Shown piece after piece: positions 1 to 8,793 of a stretch of 26,537 nucleotides of DNA. This DNA comes from Bacteroidales bacterium UBA1187 (GTDB lineage: Bacteria > Bacteroidota > Bacteroidia > Bacteroidales > Paludibacteraceae). The stretch is taken from assembly GCA_002309835.1 (NCBI GenBank), contig DBYL01000015.1, positions 26,565 through 53,101 of the forward strand. Direction: 5' to 3'. A program made the translations under genes and the position numbers. Each line of letters starts with the position of its first letter. The first letter of the stretch is position 1. Under the pieces are notes generated by a model. That model was not told where the DNA came from and searched no databases. It saw only the letters and a program-made list of their open reading frames with translations.

Positions 1-22
1 AGTTCGAGTCTCATCCTGCGCA
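1..22 (+). tRNA. 3' end of a tRNA cut by the window start, isotype unknown
   Basis: The first bases read as a T-loop TTCGAGT (3-9), the 3' half of the T-stem (10-14), the 3' strand of an acceptor stem CCTGCGC (15-21) and discriminator A at 22. A strong terminator follows at once. CCA is not encoded, as is common in Bacteroidota. The anticodon lies outside the window. An A discriminator fits Leu among others, but this is not decidable. Confidence 0.6.
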
Positions 23-23
23 C

Positions 24-60
24 ATAGGCAGCAGCCGAAAGGTTGTTGCCTATTTTTTTT
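24..60 (+). terminator. Rho-independent terminator of the upstream tRNA
   Basis: A 13-bp stem (24-36 with 41-53, two G-T wobbles) is closed by a GAAA tetraloop and followed by an unbroken run of T to position 60. It begins two bases after the tRNA 3' end, so it ends that tRNA transcript and separates it from the next operon. Confidence 0.9.
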
Positions 61-69
61 GTGTTTTTG

Positions 70-100
70 TTGCACATGTAAAAAAAAATGCGTACCTTTG
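70..100 (+). promoter_or_regulatory. Bacteroidetes-type promoter of the DUF2147-rdgB-porZ operon
   Basis: TTG at 70-72, a 20-base spacer, then TACCTTTG at 93-100. This matches the TTTG/TAnnTTTG consensus of the Bacteroidetes primary sigma factor. Transcription should begin near 106, giving a leader of about 16 bases before the ATG at 122. It also shows that the longer reading frame opening at 59 cannot be the gene start. Confidence 0.75.
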
Positions 101-121
101 CGGCCGCAAAGGTTAACGCAT

Positions 122-547
122 ATGAAAAAAACACTTTTACTTCTTCTGACGTTCGTAGCGCTTAGTGCGCAGGCACAGGTCAGTGCTATCCTTGGTGATT
201 GGCGCACTGTAGATGATAAGACGGGTGAGAAACGCTCAATTGTCACTATCTATAAAGGTTCAGACGGTCTCTATTACGGTAAGATCAGCAAGATGCTGAT
301 GTACACGGACTTAGACCTGAAATGCGACAAATGTCAGGGAGCGGACCATAATGCGCCTATCGAAGGATTAGTCATCATCCGCGGCATGAAAGCCGAGGAC
401 GGTCAGTTAGTAGGCGGTAAAGTGCTGGATCCGGAGTCAGGTAAGTTCTATTACGGTAAGATATATTTAAAAGACGGGAAGTTGGTTCTTCGCGGGTCAT
501 TAGACAAACGCGGATTTCTGGGACGAAACCAAACATGGATTCGATGA
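122..547 (+). CDS. DUF2147-family secreted protein
   Basis: A protein of 141 residues. Residues 1-19 are a signal peptide (two Lys, a Leu-rich core, then SAQAQ). The mature part fits DUF2147: an early GDWRTVDD segment, a short Cys pair CDKC, and the repeated GKxY/YYGKI strand pattern of a small beta-barrel, ending in GRNQTWIR. DUF2147 proteins are periplasmic or exported proteins of unknown function, about 120-150 residues long, so the length is normal. The ATG at 122 was chosen because it opens the signal peptide and lies just behind the promoter at 70-100. Its stop overlaps the next ATG (ATGA, 544-547), so rdgB is translationally coupled to it. Confidence 0.85.
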   Translation: MKKTLLLLLTFVALSAQAQVSAILGDWRTVDDKTGEKRSIVTIYKGSDGLYYGKISKMLMYTDLDLKCDKCQGADHNAPIEGLVIIRGMKAEDGQLVGGKVLDPESGKFYYGKIYLKDGKLVLRGSLDKRGFLGRNQTWIR

Positions 548-1164
548 GACTTGTTTTTGCATCCAATAATGCCCATAAGTTAGCCGAAGTGCGGGAGATC
601 ATGCCCGCCGGTATCGAAGTGCTTAGCCTGCGTGAGATAGGTTTTGAGCAGGACATAGAAGAGACCGGTACTACGCTGGAGGCTAATAGCCTAATTAAGG
701 CACAAGCGGTAGCAGAGTTTGTAAAGAACCGTCCTCTGCACATAGATGGCATCTTTGCGGACGACACGGGGCTGGAGATTGATGCCTTAGATGGCGAACC
801 TGGCGTATATACGGCACGATGGGCTGAACGCGAGACAGGGATGCACCTGCCCGAGATGGAAACATACGCCGCAAATAGGCAAAAAGCGCTGCGCGAGTTA
901 GCAGATAAGACCAATCGCGGATGTCAGTTCCGCACGGTGATCACCCTGATAACGCCGGGGAAAACCATACAGGTGGAAGGTGTCGTACGTGGAGAGATGA
1001 CGAAAGAGGAACACGGGCAAGGGGGATTTGGTTATGACCCCATCTTCGTGCCGGAAGGATATGATAAGACCTTCGGAGAATTGCCTGCAGAGATCAAAAA
1101 CAATATCAGTCATCGTGCAAGAGCATTGCAAGCGCTGGTTGAGCAATTAGGACACGTCGCATGA
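544..1164 (+). CDS. rdgB: XTP/dITP pyrophosphatase (RdgB/HAM1 family)
   Basis: This house-cleaning nucleotidase hydrolyses dITP, XTP and ITP to monophosphates and pyrophosphate, keeping deaminated purines out of DNA. Family marks are the N-terminal FASNNAHKLAEV loop that contacts the triphosphate, the metal/base region DDTGLEIDALDGEPGVYTAR, the GFGYDPIF motif, and SHRARAL near the C-terminus. The length of about 206 residues is normal. The ATG at 544 forms an ATGA overlap with the preceding stop; an in-frame ATG at 535 would add three residues and cannot be excluded. The stop overlaps the porZ start in another ATGA (1161-1164). It is probably co-transcribed with both neighbours from the promoter at 70-100. 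Confidence 0.96.
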   Translation: MRLVFASNNAHKLAEVREIMPAGIEVLSLREIGFEQDIEETGTTLEANSLIKAQAVAEFVKNRPLHIDGIFADDTGLEIDALDGEPGVYTARWAERETGMHLPEMETYAANRQKALRELADKTNRGCQFRTVITLITPGKTIQVEGVVRGEMTKEEHGQGGFGYDPIFVPEGYDKTFGELPAEIKNNISHRARALQALVEQLGHVA

Positions 1165-4100
1165 GTATATATAGATACATAGCAGCGATACTGTGCGCCA
1201 CACTGACTCTGTCGGTACAAGCTCAGAAATGGAGTTCGTATTTCGCTTACAACAATGTCACGCAAATAGCGATGACGGATGATTGCGTCTATGCTGTTTC
1301 GGATGGTAGTCTCTTTAGTGTAGACAAGCAAACGGAACAGATACGCACGTATAATCGTCTGTCCGGTCTTCACGGAACGAATATCACCTGTATCGGCTAT
1401 GATGAAGTGTCAAAAATGCTCATTATTGCTTATGAGGGAGGACGCGTAGATCTATTGACATCCAATGGGGTCCAATACATCAGCGAACTATACGACAAGT
1501 TCATGACGCAGGAGAAAACAATCTATAACATCTCTATTTATGGTCGTTTAGCTTACTTATCCACGCACTACGGCGTTCAGATTTTTGACCTCCGTACCAA
1601 GACTTTCACCGACAGTTATTGGTTGCGTCCGGATGGTGAGGTGACTCCGATTAAGGACGTGAAGTTAACCACCGACAGCATCTATGCTTTTGCGGATGAT
1701 AGCCTGTATTTTGCAGCACTGAATGATAATCTAGTAGACTACCATTTCTGGAAACGCGAGAAGCGCTCATCGCGTATCACGCCGGACGCAGAAAAAGGAA
1801 CTCATTACCAAGACAACCTCAGCGATTGGTATGCAGGCCTAACAGAAGGCGTTATCCGTCAGACGGCCACAGAGCGCGTCAATTACAAGCCCCAAGGTCC
1901 GTTAAGTAATATCCCTTATCGACTGCATTACGCCCAAGGCAAACTGTATGTGCTTCAAGGAGGACGGTGGTCCGAACAATACAAACGTCAGGGCATCATA
2001 ATGATCTACGATGAGCAAAAATGGACAAACATACCGAAGGATTCGATTAAGAAAAATGTGAATGATAGCGTATGGGATTTTATGAATGTCGCTGTTGATC
2101 CTGAAGACGCGAACCACTATTTCGTCACCAGTTACGGGACAGGACTATATGAATTCCAAGGTACACAATTAGTCAATCGTTATCTCCCTGCGGATGATAA
2201 CACACTTGGTTCGGCTGCACCAGCATATCCTACCCAATACACTCGTTTGGATTATGCCACATATGACTCACAAGGCAATCTATGGTTGTTAACCGGAGGA
2301 GAAGTAGAATATCCCTTGGTTTGCCTTGATGCGAATGGTAATTGGCACGGACTTCCGCTGCTGGTGAACAACGAAGCCATACCATTGCACACCTCTGGTG
2401 GATTGGTTTTAGACGCACATCATCCTCGCCAAAAATGGATCGCCACCTCGCGATATAACACCGCTCTTTTCCTACACGATGATGGTGGCACTCCGTTTGA
2501 CGCGTCCGATGATAAGGCTATCGGGCGTCGTGAGTGGACTACGGAGAACGGACAACAAGTGAGCGCCTCTTTTATCTTTTCTATCATGCAAAGTGCAGAC
2601 GGACGAATATGGGTGGGCACGGATCAAGGCATCGTCATCATTGATAGTGAAACGGACTACTTCCAATCTGACCTCTGTACACGTCCTAATATAACTGACC
2701 ATAATGGTGAAAATCCAATGACAGAGTTGCGTATATCCGCTTTGTGTGAAGATACGGAAGGACGCATCTGGGCCGGAACAGAAGCGCTGGGTGTATTTGT
2801 ACTAAACAGCTCCGCTACTGAGATCCTTGCGCATTATACGACAGAGAACTCTTCTATGCCGGCAAATAGCATCCTCTCTATAGTATGCGATGGAAAAGAG
2901 ACGGTATATATCGGTACAGGAAACGGCTTAGTCGCGTATAACTACTCCGGAACTACAGAAGGAAACTATCGCACAACGGATGAAGACGGCCGAGAATTAG
3001 GTGTTGTAGAGCAATGGAGACTGCATTATTCCTATTCAAACCCGCACCAATTAGCCTCCTCTCCAACACGTATTTATGCTTTGGCAGACGGTTCGCTCTT
3101 CTATTTGGATCGAGCAAACGATGAACTCGAGTATCTTAGTAAGGCAACCGGACTGAACGGTAGTGCTATCTCATCAATTGCATATGATGCTAACTCATCA
3201 TGCCTTATCGCCGCATATGAGAATGGACAAATAGATTTGATTGGAGAAGATGGAAATGTACGGCAAATGCCTGATCTACAAATGAAGGCTAACTCTGTAT
3301 CTGTCTCCATCAATTCTATTTCTATCGGCAAACAAAATGCATACTTAGCTATGCCTTTCGGTATTATCGCTATCAATACGAAGAAAGCAGAAGTGACCGA
3401 CACGTATTATATCGGTACGGACGCGGCCTCTATTAATGTAGATTACGTGGTTGAACTGGGCGATTCACTCTATGCCTTTACGGATGGATATCTCTATAGT
3501 GCTTCGCTCCATGATAATTTAGTAGACTATTCCTATTGGCATCGCAGGACACTTCCGAGTGGTACCATTACAAACGCATTCGTTTTCCGCAACAAACTCC
3601 ACATATTGCTGAACAAGAAGCTCTATCGTTTGAGCAATAACAAATGGGAACAGGCAGTAAGTAATACACTGCAGTGGATACATGCTGAAGAGGGAAATAT
3701 TCTAACCTACCTTAGCGGACAAGGATTATACCGCATTACCGATGAGTACAAGCTTGTCGGACTAACCAATAAATATGCCTCCAACGATGCACTTTGTTCA
3801 AAGGGTGAATACTGGTTGGCTGAAGAGAATTATGGTCTCATTCGTCTGAAAACGGATGGTGATGCAGTATATCACACCACAGGCCCTAATAGCAACTATG
3901 GCTATTTCTTGCATGCCGCACACGGGCGTGTGTATAGCACCATCGGTGGACGCTGGGCAAATCAATATATGCGCTATGCAAAAGTGAATATTTTTGACGG
4001 ATTCAATTGGAAAAACATTAACTCTTGGGAACTTCGCTCGCCCGCGGGTGTCGCTGCCATTGACCCCGTGAGCATGGCGATAGACAGCCAAGATCCGGAC

Positions 4101-5231
4101 CATTTCTATATAGCTACGTATTCGGCCGGTGTATTTGAGTATAACAAGGGCTCTATCACTCATTATTGTGATGGTGTAAACAATAGCACCTTGAGAGCAT
4201 ATACAACCAGCCATGATCCTTATTTCTATACACGTACAGATGGTGCGATGATGGATAACGAAGGTAATCTATGGGTACTCAATTCCACTGAAATAGGACA
4301 AGCGGTACATGTGATGACACCTGATCATACATGGCACGCGCTTAACTTACAAAGCAGCGGACAAAACATTATGCTAGTTACTCCTACCGGCATTTGGACA
4401 GACAGACGCAGTACAAAACGCAAATGGTTCTTTGATCAGCGTTATTCGCCGGCAGTATACCTATTAGACGATGGAGGCACACCCACAGATGATAGTGACG
4501 ACCGCTGTCTTAAGCGCAATTCGTTTGTAGACCAAAATAACAATACACTAACGCCTTCTTTCTTCTTATGTTTCGCTCAAGATCATAATGATCGCATATG
4601 GATTGGTACGGAAAGCGGAATCATCCTTATCCCGAAGAATGTCGATTTCTTCACCAGCAATGCCTGCCGACGTATTATCATCCCGCGTAATGACGGTACA
4701 GGTTTAGGAGACTATTTATTAGGCGATGAGCGCATCAACTGCATAGCTGTAGATGGCGGTAACCGTATGTGGATTGGAACAGCCAGTTCCGGTCTCTATG
4801 TCATCGAAGACGACACTATCACTATCGCGCATTTCACAGAGTACAACTCGCTATTACCCTCAAATACGATTCAGTCGATCACTATCGAACCGATTACCGG
4901 TGAAGTCTTCGTCGGCACAGACAAAGGTATCGCTTCCTATCGTAGCGATGCGAGTGAGCCAAGAGAAAATATGAGCAGTGCTTATGCCTACCCTAACCCC
5001 GTACGCCCCAATTATGGAGGTTCGATTGCTATTACGGGATTGATGGAAAATACAACCGTGAATATTGTAGACGCAGGCGGGAATCTCGTCTGCAAGACCA
5101 AGAGTCACGGTGGAACTGCTGTATGGGACGGCAAACTTCCGGACGGACGACATGCCACGCCGGGTGTGTACTCCGCATTCTGTAATGCAGATGGCGGACA
5201 TACCGTAGTAAAAATTCTGGTAATGCGTTAG
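1161..5231 (+). CDS. porZ: PorZ-like type IX secretion protein with duplicated propeller region
   Basis: A protein of 1356 residues. Residues 1-22 are a signal peptide ending VQAQ. Residues 24-615 carry beta-propeller (two-component-regulator type) blades with motifs such as GRIWVGTDQGI and GRIWAGT. Residues 619-1266 repeat the same layout: W24 aligns with W619, GGRWSEQYKR with GGRWANQYMR, HDDGGTPFDASDD with LDDGGTPTDDSDD. Residues from about 1274 to 1356 are a C-terminal sorting-type domain (AYPNPVRPNYGG, DAGGNLV, WDGKLPDGR, GVYSA, VKILVMR), which closely resembles the CTD of PorZ. In Porphyromonas gingivalis PorZ has 776 residues, two seven-bladed propellers and one CTD, and sits on the cell surface with the PorU sortase. 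This protein would have four propellers. It is a secretion component, not a sensor kinase: there is no membrane helix, kinase or DNA-binding domain after the propellers. It starts in an ATGA overlap with rdgB. Confidence 0.85.
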   Translation: MSIYRYIAAILCATLTLSVQAQKWSSYFAYNNVTQIAMTDDCVYAVSDGSLFSVDKQTEQIRTYNRLSGLHGTNITCIGYDEVSKMLIIAYEGGRVDLLTSNGVQYISELYDKFMTQEKTIYNISIYGRLAYLSTHYGVQIFDLRTKTFTDSYWLRPDGEVTPIKDVKLTTDSIYAFADDSLYFAALNDNLVDYHFWKREKRSSRITPDAEKGTHYQDNLSDWYAGLTEGVIRQTATERVNYKPQGPLSNIPYRLHYAQGKLYVLQGGRWSEQYKRQGIIMIYDEQKWTNIPKDSIKKNVNDSVWDFMNVAVDPEDANHYFVTSYGTGLYEFQGTQLVNRYLPADDNTLGSAAPAYPTQYTRLDYATYDSQGNLWLLTGGEVEYPLVCLDANGNWHGLPLLVNNEAIPLHTSGGLVLDAHHPRQKWIATSRYNTALFLHDDGGTPFDASDDKAIGRREWTTENGQQVSASFIFSIMQSADGRIWVGTDQGIVIIDSETDYFQSDLCTRPNITDHNGENPMTELRISALCEDTEGRIWAGTEALGVFVLNSSATEILAHYTTENSSMPANSILSIVCDGKETVYIGTGNGLVAYNYSGTTEGNYRTTDEDGRELGVVEQWRLHYSYSNPHQLASSPTRIYALADGSLFYLDRANDELEYLSKATGLNGSAISSIAYDANSSCLIAAYENGQIDLIGEDGNVRQMPDLQMKANSVSVSINSISIGKQNAYLAMPFGIIAINTKKAEVTDTYYIGTDAASINVDYVVELGDSLYAFTDGYLYSASLHDNLVDYSYWHRRTLPSGTITNAFVFRNKLHILLNKKLYRLSNNKWEQAVSNTLQWIHAEEGNILTYLSGQGLYRITDEYKLVGLTNKYASNDALCSKGEYWLAEENYGLIRLKTDGDAVYHTTGPNSNYGYFLHAAHGRVYSTIGGRWANQYMRYAKVNIFDGFNWKNINSWELRSPAGVAAIDPVSMAIDSQDPDHFYIATYSAGVFEYNKGSITHYCDGVNNSTLRAYTTSHDPYFYTRTDGAMMDNEGNLWVLNSTEIGQAVHVMTPDHTWHALNLQSSGQNIMLVTPTGIWTDRRSTKRKWFFDQRYSPAVYLLDDGGTPTDDSDDRCLKRNSFVDQNNNTLTPSFFLCFAQDHNDRIWIGTESGIILIPKNVDFFTSNACRRIIIPRNDGTGLGDYLLGDERINCIAVDGGNRMWIGTASSGLYVIEDDTITIAHFTEYNSLLPSNTIQSITIEPITGEVFVGTDKGIASYRSDASEPRENMSSAYAYPNPVRPNYGGSIAITGLMENTTVNIVDAGGNLVCKTKSHGGTAVWDGKLPDGRHATPGVYSAFCNADGGHTVVKILVMR

Positions 5232-5245
5232 GGTGCGAATCACCC
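5231..5245. terminator. Short hairpin between the convergent porZ and folE stops
   Basis: GGGTG (5231-5235), a five-base loop and CACCC (5241-5245) lie over the 8-base gap between the convergent porZ and folE stop codons. Neither strand has a T-run after it, so it is at best a weak two-way terminator. Confidence 0.3.
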
Positions 5246-5824
5246 CTTAATGAGTTTCATAAACTCTTCGCGAGTCTTTGCCTGATTAAAGACACCTGTA
5301 AAATCAGATGTTACCGTCATGGCGTGCTGTTTCTGCACGCCGCGCATCTGCATGCATAAGTGCTCCGCTTCGACGACGACCATCACTCCCAGCGGATCCA
5401 AGGTTTTCTGGATACAGTCCTTGATCTGTGTTGTCAGACGTTCCTGCACCTGCATACGACGTGCATAGACATCCACCACTCGGGCGATTTTGCTCAGTCC
5501 TGTAATACGTCCGTTAGGGATATAAGCTACGTGTACCTTGCCAAAGAACGGCAGCATATGATGCTCGCATAGCGAATAGAAATCAATATCCTTGACAACA
5601 ACCATCTGACGATAGTCTTCTTCGAAGAGCGCGGACTTCAAAATCGCCTCGGGGTCTTCTTTGTAGCCCTTCGTTAGGAACTGCAGCGCTTTTCCAACAC
5701 GGTGTGGAGTCTTCTTTAGACCCTCTCGCTGCGGATCCTCACCTATCTGCTTCAGCGTCGCTTCTACAGCCTTCTCAATGGCTGCTGTCACCTGGGGATC
5801 ACTATGAAACTCTTGCAAATCCAT
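5240..5824 (-). CDS. folE: GTP cyclohydrolase I
   Basis: The enzyme opens GTP to 7,8-dihydroneopterin triphosphate, the first step of folate (and in some bacteria queuosine) synthesis. All 194 residues fit the T-fold family. Zinc ligands are Cys86 and His89 in LCEHHMLPFFG and Cys157 in EAEHLCMQMRG. The substrate-loop motif LSKIARVVDVYARRMQVQERL is intact. The start ATG shares one base with the stop of the SPOR gene (TAATG), so it is coupled to it. It is the last gene of the gyrB-led minus-strand cluster, and nothing truncates it. Confidence 0.97.
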   Translation of the reverse strand: MDLQEFHSDPQVTAAIEKAVEATLKQIGEDPQREGLKKTPHRVGKALQFLTKGYKEDPEAILKSALFEEDYRQMVVVKDIDFYSLCEHHMLPFFGKVHVAYIPNGRITGLSKIARVVDVYARRMQVQERLTTQIKDCIQKTLDPLGVMVVVEAEHLCMQMRGVQKQHAMTVTSDFTGVFNQAKTREEFMKLIKG

Positions 5825-6273
5825 TACTTAAGCACTTGTATTTTATCACGTACAATATAGGTATCTCCCATCAATTCCGGGAACTGCTGTACGAATTGTT
5901 TCTTATATTCTTTAGCATCGTCATAGGTGCGGAAATCACCTAATCGCACTTTCCAGAACGGAGGCATATATAGTACGTAAACGGTCTGATTGACCTTGTC
6001 TTTCATCTCTGACTCCAGATCCAACGCTTTCGTCTTAGCCGCTTGCTGTTGGTTAGAAGAATATATCTGAACGCGGTATCCGTCCATCTCTACCCATTCG
6101 TATTTGCCATGCATAGCCGCATTAAGCAAGACTCCGACTGCCGAGTCTTGTATAACTTCTACGTTAGGCATAGAATCCAAGATATTAGGATGCAATGCCA
6201 TTGGAATAGAGTCTTCTGCCCACGCCGTTACAGACATGAGCATGACGAATAATATCAGTATTTTTTGCTTCAT
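5824..6273 (-). CDS. SPOR-domain secreted protein
   Basis: A protein of 149 residues with a signal peptide at 1-19 (MKQKILILFVMLMSVTAWA). The C-terminal half, about 70-145, is a SPOR domain: GYRVQIYSSNQQQAA opens it, followed by PFWKVRLGDFRTYDDAKEYK and FPELMGDTYIVRDKI. SPOR domains bind septal peptidoglycan lacking stem peptides, so a periplasmic, cell-wall or division-related role is likely but not shown. The ATG at 6273 is preferred over a TTG six codons upstream because it opens the signal peptide. Its stop overlaps the folE start by one base. The region before the domain (about 20-65) has no recognisable fold. Confidence 0.88.
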   Translation of the reverse strand: MKQKILILFVMLMSVTAWAEDSIPMALHPNILDSMPNVEVIQDSAVGVLLNAAMHGKYEWVEMDGYRVQIYSSNQQQAAKTKALDLESEMKDKVNQTVYVLYMPPFWKVRLGDFRTYDDAKEYKKQFVQQFPELMGDTYIVRDKIQVLK

Positions 6274-6302
6274 ATATTTCTTCTCATGCAATTAGCGTGC
6301 CA

Positions 6303-7997
6303 TTAATAGCGGAATGACGAACCACCGACGAACTCGCGCAAGAAGGACGTAGGCGGAATCTCTTTCTCGGGTATTGGTACGAAATACTGCAGGAACTTCA
6401 GTAAGCGGTGCGCTTCTGTATATTCCTCGCAGAACTTAGGCACCTCGGAGAGGATTGGTTCAGCGTGACGCTTAAGTACCGCAAACTCAAAGATAAGCGC
6501 AGAGTTAAACATCACATCCGCTTCCTCCTGGAACGGGTATACCCATTTCGTTTCACCTCGTATTACCGACGGACAACGAGCAATCGTCTCACGCGCCGAA
6601 TAACCACGGTACTTATAGTCACGTACTACGCGACGCAGCAAACGGATATCGGTTGTAGGAATCCAGTTATGGTTATCTATATTGATAGTCGTTAACGCAG
6701 ATACGTATATCTTAAAGGTTAATGCCTTATCCACATCCGGCAAGATGCACGGATTCAACGCATGCAAGCCTTCAATAACCAAAACCGAGTCTTTCTGCAA
6801 TTTCAGTTTACGCCCTTTGAACACACGCTCACCGAGGGTGAAGTCATACGTCGGAAGATCGATCTCTTTTCCTTCCAATAAGTCGTGCATCTGTTGGCGG
6901 AAGAACGGCAGGTCCACCGCATTCACATCCTCGAAATCCCACTGTCCGTTCTCGTCACGCGGCGTATCTACTCGATTGACGAAATAGTCATCCATAGAGA
7001 GTACTTCCGGTCGAATACCATCTACCAGAAGTTGTATCTGCAGACGTTTGGAGAAAGTAGTCTTACCCGAAGATGACGCACCAGAGATAAACACAATCTT
7101 CGGACGTTTCTCAGAGATGGCATCGGCAATCTGCGCAATCTTCTTCTCGTGCAATGCCTCCGCCAGCTTAATCAATTCAAAGGATTTATTTTGCTTGCAA
7201 GCAACATTGAAATCACTCACATTATTGATTCTTAGCAACTTATTCCATCGGTTGTACTCTTGAAAGATAGAGAACATCTTATCCTGCGATACCTCATCCT
7301 CAAGGACTGTCGGGTTGTTACGATTTGGGATTCGCAGTAATAAACCATCCTGGAAGAGACGAACATCGAAGACGTTGATATACCCTGAGCTGGGCAGCAG
7401 CACATTCGTATAATAATCGATATACTCGCCCATCCGGAAATAACGGCAGTACGGATTGCCGAGCGCCTCAAAGATAGACGACTCGTTGTTGTAGCGCTCC
7501 GCGAACATCCTAATCACCTCTTTCGTCTGCTTCTCTTCTTCGATGATCGGCCGGTCTTCTGCTATGATTTGAAGCATTCGCTCCTTGATTGCCTTTACCA
7601 TCTCGCGCGTCACTACCGGCGGCTCTTTCTCGTCGTCCGGCTCCGTCGTCTTATCGCGATGCCACTGCAACGTGCAATAATAGCCCTTGCTGATAGGATG
7701 CTCCACGCGGAGGTCCATTTCCGGGAATAACTCATTGACTGCGCATGCCAGCACCATGTTCAGCGTACGCACGTAAGCACGCATGCCCGAAGGCGAACTA
7801 GCGTCTAAAAACTCAACATCTTTGGGCTTATAGAGCAAGAAATCCAAATTCTCCACTTTATAATTCACATGCGCCGCAATAACCGGGAACTTCATCTGAA
7901 GACCGATGAGATCCTTCAGTTGAATCAACGAGATACCACGCGGCACCTCATGATAGGAGTGCGTGTTTTTGCAAAAGATGGTAATGGTTTGCTCCAT
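6303..7997 (-). CDS. Nucleoside (uridine) kinase fused to a TGS / threonyl-tRNA-synthetase-like N-terminus
   Basis: A protein of 564 residues. Residues 1-65 look like a TGS domain. About 70-200 resemble the second N-terminal (editing-side) domain of threonyl-tRNA synthetase, ending near the conserved GYYCTLQWH stretch. The C-terminal half is a uridine-kinase-like P-loop enzyme: Walker A GASSSGKT at 306-313, then SMDDYFVNR, the PTYDF substrate motif and a VLVIEGLHAL Walker-B-like strand. The architecture is known in Bacteroidota and some Firmicutes and is usually annotated as nucleoside or uridine kinase; the role of the ThrRS-like part is not established. It lies 7 bases after kdsA and 29 bases before the SPOR gene, in the same operon. 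Substrate specificity cannot be read from the sequence. Confidence 0.85.
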   Translation of the reverse strand: MEQTITIFCKNTHSYHEVPRGISLIQLKDLIGLQMKFPVIAAHVNYKVENLDFLLYKPKDVEFLDASSPSGMRAYVRTLNMVLACAVNELFPEMDLRVEHPISKGYYCTLQWHRDKTTEPDDEKEPPVVTREMVKAIKERMLQIIAEDRPIIEEEKQTKEVIRMFAERYNNESSIFEALGNPYCRYFRMGEYIDYYTNVLLPSSGYINVFDVRLFQDGLLLRIPNRNNPTVLEDEVSQDKMFSIFQEYNRWNKLLRINNVSDFNVACKQNKSFELIKLAEALHEKKIAQIADAISEKRPKIVFISGASSSGKTTFSKRLQIQLLVDGIRPEVLSMDDYFVNRVDTPRDENGQWDFEDVNAVDLPFFRQQMHDLLEGKEIDLPTYDFTLGERVFKGRKLKLQKDSVLVIEGLHALNPCILPDVDKALTFKIYVSALTTINIDNHNWIPTTDIRLLRRVVRDYKYRGYSARETIARCPSVIRGETKWVYPFQEEADVMFNSALIFEFAVLKRHAEPILSEVPKFCEEYTEAHRLLKFLQYFVPIPEKEIPPTSFLREFVGGSSFRY

Positions 7998-8004
7998 AGT
8001 ATTA

Positions 8005-8790
8005 TCAATGCTTATTAATTAACGCATCTATTTGGATTGCCTGCTCGAGCAGTCCTCGCATATCCGCCAGTCGCACTTGGGTAGCAGCGTCCGAGATAGC
8101 CTGATCGGGATTCGGATGTGTCTCTACAAAGAGCCCGTCCACGCCTACCGCCAATGCCGCACGCATCAGATACGGCACCATCGAACGGTTACCGCCAGTT
8201 ACGCCGCTCTGCGTCGAAGGTTGCTGCACAGAGTGCGTGGCATCAAACACCACAGGGCATCCGAAACGACGCATCTCTACCAGCGAAGTCATATCTACAA
8301 CCAGCCTTCCGTAACCAAACGAACTACCGCGCTCCGTCAGCCATACATGACCTTCGCGTGCAGCGCCAGGTTGCACCTGCTCTATCTTCTCTATAGCGCC
8401 ACTCATGTCCCATGGTGCCATGAACTGACCTTTCTTTACGTTCACGATACGTCCTGTCACAGCAGCGGCCTGCAGCAAGTCCGTTTGACGGCAAAGAAAA
8501 GCAGGAATCTGAATCACATCCGCCACTTCTGCCACCTGCGCGCATTGCCAACTCTCATGCACATCCGTCACGATAGGCAAACCGAATTGCGACTTTACTT
8601 CCTGTAAAACACGCAATCCTTCTTCCAGCCCAACACCTCGCGCAGAGGCAGAGGTGCGGTTCGCTTTATCAAACGAGGATTTGAAATAGAGCGTAATACC
8701 CAGATCATAACACAGACGGCGCAATTGCTCCGCTGTCTGCATCACAATCTCTCTACTCTCTATAGCGCACGGACCGGCAATCAGAAACAT
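8005..8790 (-). CDS. kdsA: 3-deoxy-8-phosphooctulonate synthase, metal-dependent type
   Basis: KdsA condenses phosphoenolpyruvate with arabinose 5-phosphate to Kdo-8-phosphate, the committed step to the Kdo of lipid A-linked LPS. The 261-residue chain holds the family motifs GPCAIES, FKSSFDKANR, VIQIPAFLCRQTDLL, NVKKGQFMAPW and FVETHPNPDQA. Cys8, His186, Glu223 and Asp234 match the metal ligands known from the Aquifex enzyme (Cys11, His185, Glu222, Asp233), so this is the metal-dependent class rather than the Asn-type Escherichia coli class. It sits three bases after the 8794-10152 gene and seven before the kinase gene, and no separate promoter was seen. Confidence 0.96.
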   Translation of the reverse strand: MFLIAGPCAIESREIVMQTAEQLRRLCYDLGITLYFKSSFDKANRTSASARGVGLEEGLRVLQEVKSQFGLPIVTDVHESWQCAQVAEVADVIQIPAFLCRQTDLLQAAAVTGRIVNVKKGQFMAPWDMSGAIEKIEQVQPGAAREGHVWLTERGSSFGYGRLVVDMTSLVEMRRFGCPVVFDATHSVQQPSTQSGVTGGNRSMVPYLMRAALAVGVDGLFVETHPNPDQAISDAATQVRLADMRGLLEQAIQIDALINKH

Positions 8791-8793
8791 AAC

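Noticed and set aside
1161..5231. Hybrid two-component sensor suggested by regulator-propeller blades
   Set aside because: No membrane helix, kinase or DNA-binding domain; the C-terminus is a T9SS sorting-type domain.
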